Origin: Pontibacillus salipaludis
Lineage (GTDB): Bacteria > Bacillota > Bacilli > Bacillales > BH030062
Reading direction: 5' to 3'
DNA length: 64,000 bases
Assembly: GCF_014642405.1 (NCBI RefSeq)
Contig: NZ_BMIN01000014.1
Span: 1-64,000, forward strand
Part shown: positions 58,670 to 64,000 of the stretch, one piece after another
How the letters are laid out: every line of letters starts with the position of its first letter
How positions within the stretch are numbered: the first letter of the stretch is position 1
Position numbers and translations under genes: made by a program
Notes under the pieces: generated by a model
Database searches by the model: none
What the model was told of the DNA's origin: nothing
Seen by the model: only the letters and a program-made list of their open reading frames with translations

Positions 58670-59574
58670 TCGTTCACCACCTTCATAAATAACTCTTCTA
58701 GGGAAAGGCGTCCGATTTCAAACGAGGTAAGAGGCCAGTGATGTTCGACGGCTTGTTGTAAAATAGCTGACCTTGCATCCTTTATTTTGTTCACTTCAAC
58801 GTAGAGTGCATCTCCGTGAGGCTCTACTTGGAGCACCTCTGGTAATGAAATGAGTTGTTCAATATATTGCTCTGAATGTGATTCAAATTCTATAATGATT
58901 CTGTTTACGGCTTGAGTTGCTTGTAGTTCTTCAATTGTCCCTGAATGATGTAGTATCCCATTATGAAGAAGCAATAGTCTGTCACTCACTTCCTCGGCAT
59001 CGCTTAAGATATGTGTCGAAAACAAGATCGTCGTTTCTTTCTTTAATTCTTCAATTAAATTTAGCACCTCACGACGCCCGTTTGGGTCAAGGGAGGATAC
59101 TGGCTCATCGAGCATGATTAATTTGGGGCGGTGAATCATGGCCTGTGCAATCCCGAGTCGTTGCTTCATTCCACCAGAATATTTTCCGATCCTACGGTTT
59201 TTAGCTTCGTGTAATCCTACTTTTTGTAAAAGTTGATCCGCACGGCTTGCGGCCTCTTTCTTAGATAAACGAGCTAAGCGAGCAACATAGATGAGGAATT
59301 CACGACCTGACATCCAGTTATGGAAGACAGGATATTGAGGTAAATACCCAATCCAAGAACGAATGTCTTCTTTGTTGGACTTGCCTTCAAACGTAATGAG
59401 GCCAGACGTTGGCTTCATTAACCCGGAGAGCATCCTCAGGGTGGTTGTTTTGCCAGCTCCGTTTGGACCAAGTAAGGATACACACATTCCTTTCTCTAAT
59501 TCAAAGGAAACATCCTCAATCACAGCAGTCCCATCAAATTGTTTCTTTAAATGTTGTACGTGTATAAAACTCAT
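58666..59574 (-). CDS. yxlF: ABC transporter ATPase, YxlF-like
   Basis: 302 residues: Walker A SLLGPNGAGKTTTLRML, Q-loop YLPQYPVFHNW, signature YSGGMKQRLGIAQAM, Walker B LIMLDEPVSSLD, H-loop FSTHILSDAEEV, and a C-terminal ~80-residue extension typical of YxlF/BcrA-type exporters. Overlaps the upstream small gene (ATGA). Exported substrate unknown. Confidence 0.85.
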   Translation of the reverse strand: MSFIHVQHLKKQFDGTAVIEDVSFELEKGMCVSLLGPNGAGKTTTLRMLSGLMKPTSGLITFEGKSNKEDIRSWIGYLPQYPVFHNWMSGREFLIYVARLARLSKKEAASRADQLLQKVGLHEAKNRRIGKYSGGMKQRLGIAQAMIHRPKLIMLDEPVSSLDPNGRREVLNLIEELKKETTILFSTHILSDAEEVSDRLLLLHNGILHHSGTIEELQATQAVNRIIIEFESHSEQYIEQLISLPEVLQVEPHGDALYVEVNKIKDARSAILQQAVEHHWPLTSFEIGRLSLEELFMKVVNE

Positions 59575-59789
59575 CCATCATTTCTCCTTCCTATAAGGAA
59601 GTAAAGAATAGGGCCAGGTATATTGAAGAATAGTATGATGATTAACCAGACCCACTTAGGACCGTTTGTGCTCTCGATTCTAAACCAATCCACTAAGGCG
59701 ACTATAAGTAAAATGCTTTGTATAACTAGGAGAGGAGCTACAATCCCCCATGGAATGCTACTGATCACTTCAGAAAATGTTTGTTCCAT
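59571..59789 (-). CDS. yxlE: PLDc_N-domain membrane protein, YxlE-like
   Basis: 72 residues with two membrane helices (about 10-33 and 45-64) and the PLDc_N signature: LVIQSILLIVALVDWFR, GPKWVWLIIILFFNIPGPILYFLIGRR. In B. subtilis YxlE is reported to act negatively on sigma Y. The ATG at 59,789 has AAGGG 9 nt upstream; the open frame extends 37 codons further without support. First gene of a three-gene unit; sigY, yxlC and yxlD are absent. Confidence 0.78.
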   Translation of the reverse strand: MEQTFSEVISSIPWGIVAPLLVIQSILLIVALVDWFRIESTNGPKWVWLIIILFFNIPGPILYFLIGRRNDG

Positions 59790-59936
59790 TTCAATCATCC
59801 CTTCTACGTATTCACTTATATAACGTATGGGGGAGGGGAAAGGTTCATGAAAAAATAAGAAATTAGATTTTTTTGAAAAAGGATTGATTAAGATTACCAT
59901 AGTACAGTATAATAGTCGTTGACTTACATTACATTC

Positions 59937-60009
59937 GGGGCATTAGCTCAGCTGGGAGAGCGCTACACTGGCAGTGTAGAGGTCAGCGGTTCGAGCCCGC
60001 TATGCTCCA
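59937..60009 (+). tRNA. tRNA-Ala, anticodon GGC
   Basis: Acceptor GGGGCAT/ATGCTCC with discriminator A; D arm AGCTCAGCTGGGAGAGC; anticodon arm CTACACTGGCAGTGTAG with anticodon GGC (Ala, codons GCC/GCU); T arm AGCGGTTCGAGCCCGCT. CCA is not encoded in full. A terminator follows. Confidence 0.96.
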
Positions 60010-60011
60010 TC

Positions 60012-60051
60012 GAGAAAGCCTTCTTGCATATTTGCAAGAAGGCTTTTTTTA
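60012..60051 (+). terminator. Terminator after tRNA-Ala
   Basis: AAAGCCTTCTTGCA pairs with TGCAAGAAGGCTTT, then seven T. Confidence 0.94.
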
Positions 60052-60475
60052 TGTCTTTAAAAGTGAACAGGATAATTTCACTAGTTGAATAGACTCAGAG
60101 TAAAGAGCCCAAATGAATAAATATGTTCCGATAACACGAAGAAATCCTTCTGGCAAGGATTTCTTTTTTTTTCGAGTTGATGGACCCGGTTTCGACATTT
60201 TGTAGAAAATATGGAAGGATTATGAACCTAAGACTTTTGTACTCTTTTTGGTATTCTTGTAATATTTTAGGGTTTCGGGACTTTGGGATTAGGATACTTA
60301 TGTTACCATACTGACGAAAGTTACAGAATTTAGTGATAACTGGAAGATAAAGCAGGAATGGTACATAAGTCACATTAGCTTCTTCTTGTAGTGGCTAATG
60401 TCTAAAAGTCTAAGCTGAATCAAACCCAACTCTGTAAACATACGACTTTATTCTAGGAAAAGGTGGTTTCGAACT
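60052..60475. other. Intergenic region between tRNA-Ala and the pilus operon
   Basis: About 420 bp without a convincing gene. It holds an orphan + strand terminator hairpin (60,139-60,171: AGAAATCCTT/AAGGATTTCT followed by nine T). The rest is AT-rich and presumably contains the cpaB promoter; no consensus pair stood out. Confidence 0.5.
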
Positions 60476-61210
60476 ATGCTTGAGTCCAAACGAAGGGCCA
60501 TTATCTTCTTTTCAATTGCAATTGTGCTTGCTGGAACTTCAGGGTTCTTAGTACTTCAAAAAGTACAGGCACTCAATTCGAATTTAGGGACGATGGTTCA
60601 AGTCTTTGTGGCGAATGAAAACATCTCTTCTCGAGATGCCATTACACCAAACAACATTCGTACAGAAGAGATCCCTCAGAAGTATTTGCGGGATGAACAT
60701 ATCACAAACGAACAAGATTTGATGAATAAAGTAACAGTTGTGCCTTTATCAGAAGGAGACGTTATTACAAAGAATTTACTGAAGCAGGTGTCGACTGTGA
60801 CAGAAGAGGACAATCGTTTAATTACGATAATGTCTTCAGAGCGGGTTACATTCGATGAGCCTCTTCTGGCATTAGACCGAGTCGATATCATTGTTTCACA
60901 TGAATTCGAAGGAGAAAGTAAAACAGAAGTGTTTATGGAAGACGTGAAGGTAGCAAAGGTAGCAAAAAAAGACGGCGAATTTGCAGGGGTTCAGGTAGAG
61001 GTTCCGTTTGAAAAGGTACCGCGTTTGATTCATATGCAAAATTATGCAGACAGCACACGGATTGTAAAAGCCAATGTAGGTCAAAGCGCTGCAGCGGTTC
61101 AACAAGAGAAGCAGTCGGAAGAAGAACAGAAGCCGAAGGACGAGAAGAAAGAGGAACAATCTACTGAAGAAGATAAAGAAACCAAAGAGAAGCAAGATGG
61201 TGAAGAGTAA
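60476..61210 (+). CDS. CpaB/RcpC-like SAF-domain protein of a Tad pilus system
   Basis: Envelope component of a Flp/Tad pilus machine. 244 residues: one N-terminal membrane helix (about 8-28), a SAF domain (VQVFVANENISSRDAITPNNI, then EGDVITKNLL), an RcpC-like beta domain, and a Lys/Glu-rich C-terminal tail (about 205-244). AAAGGTGG lies before the ATG. First gene of cpaB-cpaE-cpaF-tadB. Confidence 0.78.
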   Translation: MLESKRRAIIFFSIAIVLAGTSGFLVLQKVQALNSNLGTMVQVFVANENISSRDAITPNNIRTEEIPQKYLRDEHITNEQDLMNKVTVVPLSEGDVITKNLLKQVSTVTEEDNRLITIMSSERVTFDEPLLALDRVDIIVSHEFEGESKTEVFMEDVKVAKVAKKDGEFAGVQVEVPFEKVPRLIHMQNYADSTRIVKANVGQSAAAVQQEKQSEEEQKPKDEKKEEQSTEEDKETKEKQDGEE

Positions 61211-61261
61211 TTTATTCACAAATAACCCATAGGTAAAACATGTTGATTCGGAGGAGTCCAA

Positions 61262-62404
61262 ATGAGTAGAACCCATGACATTTTTCTAATTGGAAATAAC
61301 GAAACGTTAGAACAAGCGATCACTGACCAGCTGAAAGAGGAATTTCAATTCACTCATTTGTCGTCACAAAATCTATCGTATGAGTTGAAAAAGCATGTAG
61401 TGGAACTGGCGGTTGTATTAAATACAGACAACGAATCGAGTTCTGATCTGATCCAAACCGTTTTATCAGAGTTTCCAAAAGCCTTTATTCTGTACATCGA
61501 TAACGAAAGTGATTTTGATCTGTTAAGGGAGATCACGCGCTTGGGTGTGTCTGATTACCTTGTATTCCCGGAAGAAGAGAGCGTCTTTCGAGAACGCATA
61601 CACATGTTATCCGAACGCCTGCAAAGCTCACGGGATCGATCAACAGAGAACTTTCGCCGGGGTGGTGGTAAGATCTTTTCCTTTTATAGCGGTCAAGGTG
61701 GAACAGGGAAGTCCTTAATTGGTTCTTCGTTTGCTCAGGCGTTGAAACTCGAGTCGACGGCAAATGTGTTATTTATTGACTTGAATACGCAGTATGGAGG
61801 AGCAGAAACGTATTTAAACGTTAGTAGCAACCGTTCTCTTATTGATTTGCTTCCGGTTATTCAAGAAATTAATGAACACCATATTCGTAATATTGCCACG
61901 TCAGAGTCTTATTCAAACTTAGATGTACTTATCAGTCCACGTGATGCTGAGTTAGCTGAGAAGATCGGGGAGGACTTTGTCGTTCGCCTACTCCGCGCGT
62001 GCAAAAGAAACTATGACTTTATCATTGTTGACTTGCCTACGTGGATGGAGGAGCGGACTTACACGGCTCTTAGTGAGTCTGACCGAATCTTTTATATGAT
62101 TTCCCTTGATACAGCGGCGTTACGTATTTTGAAAAATGTTGAGGACTTGTTCAAACAGCTAGCCATTAACACAGATGAGAAGCTTGAACTTGTGATTAAC
62201 TTCTCAGGGCGTGAGAACGAGCTCACTAAAAAGGATCTCGAACGATTTGTCACCTATCCAGTTGCAGCCAAGTTGCGTCGAGATATCAAAGGGGTACAGG
62301 CTGCAGTTAATCAGGGTGCCCCGCTTCGTAAAGAGGCGAAAGAAAAGAAGTTGACCCCGGTTTCGAAGGACATTCAGGGCTGGGTTCGCTCCATGTTGAA
62401 ATAA
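61262..62404 (+). CDS. CpaE-like pilus assembly ATPase
   Basis: Localisation factor of Tad secretion. 380 residues: an N-terminal receiver-like domain (1-~120, ELAVVLNTDNESSSDLIQ) without an obvious phosphorylatable Asp set, then a MinD/ParA-type P-loop domain with deviant Walker A FYSGQGGTGKSLIGSSF, LFIDLNTQYGGAETYL and FIIVDLPTWMEE. GGAGGAG precedes the ATG. Operon member between cpaB and cpaF. Confidence 0.82.
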   Translation: MSRTHDIFLIGNNETLEQAITDQLKEEFQFTHLSSQNLSYELKKHVVELAVVLNTDNESSSDLIQTVLSEFPKAFILYIDNESDFDLLREITRLGVSDYLVFPEEESVFRERIHMLSERLQSSRDRSTENFRRGGGKIFSFYSGQGGTGKSLIGSSFAQALKLESTANVLFIDLNTQYGGAETYLNVSSNRSLIDLLPVIQEINEHHIRNIATSESYSNLDVLISPRDAELAEKIGEDFVVRLLRACKRNYDFIIVDLPTWMEERTYTALSESDRIFYMISLDTAALRILKNVEDLFKQLAINTDEKLELVINFSGRENELTKKDLERFVTYPVAAKLRRDIKGVQAAVNQGAPLRKEAKEKKLTPVSKDIQGWVRSMLK

Positions 62405-62431
62405 TCTTTAAGGGAAGAGGAGGTGCTTACG

Positions 62432-63805
62432 ATGGCGCTATTTCAACGTAACAACCGTGATCGTTCAAGAGGTGAGACCTATGAATCGAATGTCCTGACC
62501 AATCATACGTACATTGATGAACTCGTTGATCACTATAAGGAACGTCTATTAGCTGAAACCAATCTAGATCATTTAACGAGTTTACGAGAATCTGAGAAAC
62601 GGCTAAAGCTCGAGCGCCTTGTGAACCAATTCCTTTCTGAGGAAAAGGTCGTTCTACCACGGGAAGATAAGGAATCACTTCTCTCGCGCTTAATTGATGA
62701 GAGTGTTGGGTTCGGGCCGCTTGAAGCCTTGCTCAAAGATGATGACGTTACGGAGATTCTCGTAAACGGCCCGAAGGAAGTGTTTGTTGAGAAGAACGGA
62801 CAACTTCAAAAAGTGAATGTCGTTTTCAAAGATGAGTCACACGTTCGGCACATTATTGATCGTGTTGTTGCACCTCTTGGGAGACGTATTGATGAAAGTT
62901 CGCCGATGGTGGATGCGAGGTTGCCAGACGGAAGTCGTGTCAACGCCGTTATTGAGCCGATTAGCTTAGGGGGCACGTTAATCTCGATCAGAAAGTTCCG
63001 AAGGACGCCGTTCACCGTAGAGGACCTGCAGGAGAACGACACCTTTACAGAAGACATGTCCCAATTCGTTCAAGCCCTCGTGAAAGCGAAACAAAATGTA
63101 TTAATTTCAGGCGGTACCGGAAGCGGAAAGACAACCCTTTTGAATGCATTTGCGAAAGTTATTCCTCATCAAGAGCGATTGATCACGATTGAGGATTCTG
63201 CAGAGTTACGTCTAGATCGGGATAATGTGGTCGGCATGGAAGCAAGACCGCCAAACGTTGAAGGCAAAGGAGAGATCTCCATTCGTCAACTTGTGAAAAA
63301 CTCGTTACGAATGCGACCGGATCGTATCATTGTGGGGGAGGTCAGGGGACACGAAGCCTTTGACATGCTCCAAGCTATGAACACCGGTCACGAAGGCTCT
63401 TTAACGACTGTTCACGCCAATACGCCAATGGATGCAATTAACCGCGTAGAAGGGATGGTAGTCATGGCTGGAATGGATTTGCCCACGCATATTATTCGAG
63501 AGTATATCGTCGGTGCGATTGATTTTATTATCCAGGCTGAACGCTTATCTGACGGGACTCGTCGCATTATGAACATATCAGAGATCCATGTGAAAGAAGG
63601 AAACAAAATTGAAGTAAGTGATATTTTCAAATTTCAGCGTACTGGGGTTGACCATGAGGGGACAATTCTTGGAAATTATACAGCGACAGGGGTCGTGCCG
63701 AACTGCCTCGATCATTTACGGTCACTTGGGTTAGAGTTTGATCAATCGTTCTTTAAGCCGAAGGAGGAATACGCTGATGACCATCGCAGTGTCTATACTA
63801 TATAG
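62432..63805 (+). CDS. CpaF/TadA secretion ATPase
   Basis: Hexameric type II/IV secretion ATPase driving pilus assembly. 457 residues: N-terminal helical domain, then Walker A LISGGTGSGKTTLLNAF, an ASP-box-like ITIEDSAELRL, Walker B MRPDRIIVGEVRG and His box HEGSLTTVHANTPMDAINR. The ATG at 62,432 has GAGGAGGTG upstream; the open frame begins three codons earlier. Overlaps tadB by 29 nt. Confidence 0.93.
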   Translation: MALFQRNNRDRSRGETYESNVLTNHTYIDELVDHYKERLLAETNLDHLTSLRESEKRLKLERLVNQFLSEEKVVLPREDKESLLSRLIDESVGFGPLEALLKDDDVTEILVNGPKEVFVEKNGQLQKVNVVFKDESHVRHIIDRVVAPLGRRIDESSPMVDARLPDGSRVNAVIEPISLGGTLISIRKFRRTPFTVEDLQENDTFTEDMSQFVQALVKAKQNVLISGGTGSGKTTLLNAFAKVIPHQERLITIEDSAELRLDRDNVVGMEARPPNVEGKGEISIRQLVKNSLRMRPDRIIVGEVRGHEAFDMLQAMNTGHEGSLTTVHANTPMDAINRVEGMVVMAGMDLPTHIIREYIVGAIDFIIQAERLSDGTRRIMNISEIHVKEGNKIEVSDIFKFQRTGVDHEGTILGNYTATGVVPNCLDHLRSLGLEFDQSFFKPKEEYADDHRSVYTI

Positions 63806-64000
63806 TCTGGCCGTTCTCTCTTTCCTCCTTTTCTTGTACGCGTTTCTTGGTTACCGAAGTGCGAAGAAGGAATGGAAGCAGCGGGTGAAGACCTGGTATC
63901 CAGAAGATGCACGTAAAAGTTTTATTAGTTCCATTGGCGACCGATTTGACGCATCTGAACAAGCTCAGCCTCTAAGTGATAAGTTACGCAATGCGAATGT
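63777..64000 (+). CDS. TadB-like type II secretion F-domain protein (partial)
   Basis: First ~74 residues of the inner-membrane platform protein: MTIAVSILYSLAVLSFLLFL forms a membrane helix, followed by a basic segment (YRSAKKEWKQRVKTWYP). Family assigned mainly from position after cpaF. AAGGAGG precedes the ATG, which lies inside cpaF. The gene runs off the window. Confidence 0.72.
   Translation, partial: MTIAVSILYSLAVLSFLLFLYAFLGYRSAKKEWKQRVKTWYPEDARKSFISSIGDRFDASEQAQPLSDKLRNAN

Overview
The window looks like the chromosome of a spore-forming, salt-adapted member of the Bacillaceae (Halobacillus/Pontibacillus-like). The signs are strong AGGAGG ribosome-binding sites, a PdaA-type spore-cortex deacetylase, a TRAP-type trp leader, a preQ1-I riboswitch on queCDE, a guanine riboswitch on a PbuG-type permease, an RsbR paralogue, a BCCT osmolyte carrier and two Na+ or K+/H+ antiporters. 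The genus is an inference.

Layout. 0-3 kb: the last ~126 nt of a group II intron lies at the 3' end of an mscS-type gene, then a 48-aa SE1561-family gene, then a stand-alone arbitrium-like pair (AimR-type receptor plus overlapping secreted propeptide) with no phage genes around it. 3-14.6 kb: Na+/H+ antiporter, pdaA, methyltransferase/VOC pair, alkA, glgA-glgP, SRPBCC, YitT and GntR genes. 14.6-38.5 kb: ordinary metabolic genes (two tandem YczE paralogues, mbcS, a flavin monooxygenase-methyltransferase pair, cupin, rsbR-like, queCDE, BCCT, nitroreductase, ampS, YjcD-like helicase, AraC regulator, pbuG, K+/H+ antiporter). These are interrupted at six intergenic sites by pairs of GC-rich, highly structured ~180-bp hairpin elements in opposite orientation. 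40-47 kb: a complete tryptophan operon trpEDCFBA-trpG with a long TRAP-binding leader and a second TRAP site before trpG. 47-64 kb: a sigma-B-type promoter with a small stress gene, photolyase, a dipeptide ABC operon (D-F-A-B-C order), a holin/amidase pair, SDR, GrpB, yxlEFG without sigY, tRNA-Ala, and the start of a Tad/Flp pilus operon (cpaB-cpaE-cpaF-tadB) running off the end.

The most interesting signals are (1) the solitary AimR/AimP-like cassette; (2) the trp leader, with about 25 KAG triplets mostly in 5-nt register, no intrinsic terminator, and two mutually exclusive helices around the trpE ribosome-binding site; (3) the paired hairpin elements, whose arms differ in sequence between copies yet stay complementary, three of which carry the same ~75-bp internal insert; (4) two genes with no canonical start codon that both have ATC where the protein should begin; and (5) a glycogen synthase with altered substrate-binding motifs.

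All family assignments were made by reading the translations. No database search was run. Start sites were chosen by ribosome-binding site and family N-terminus and often differ from the longest open frame.
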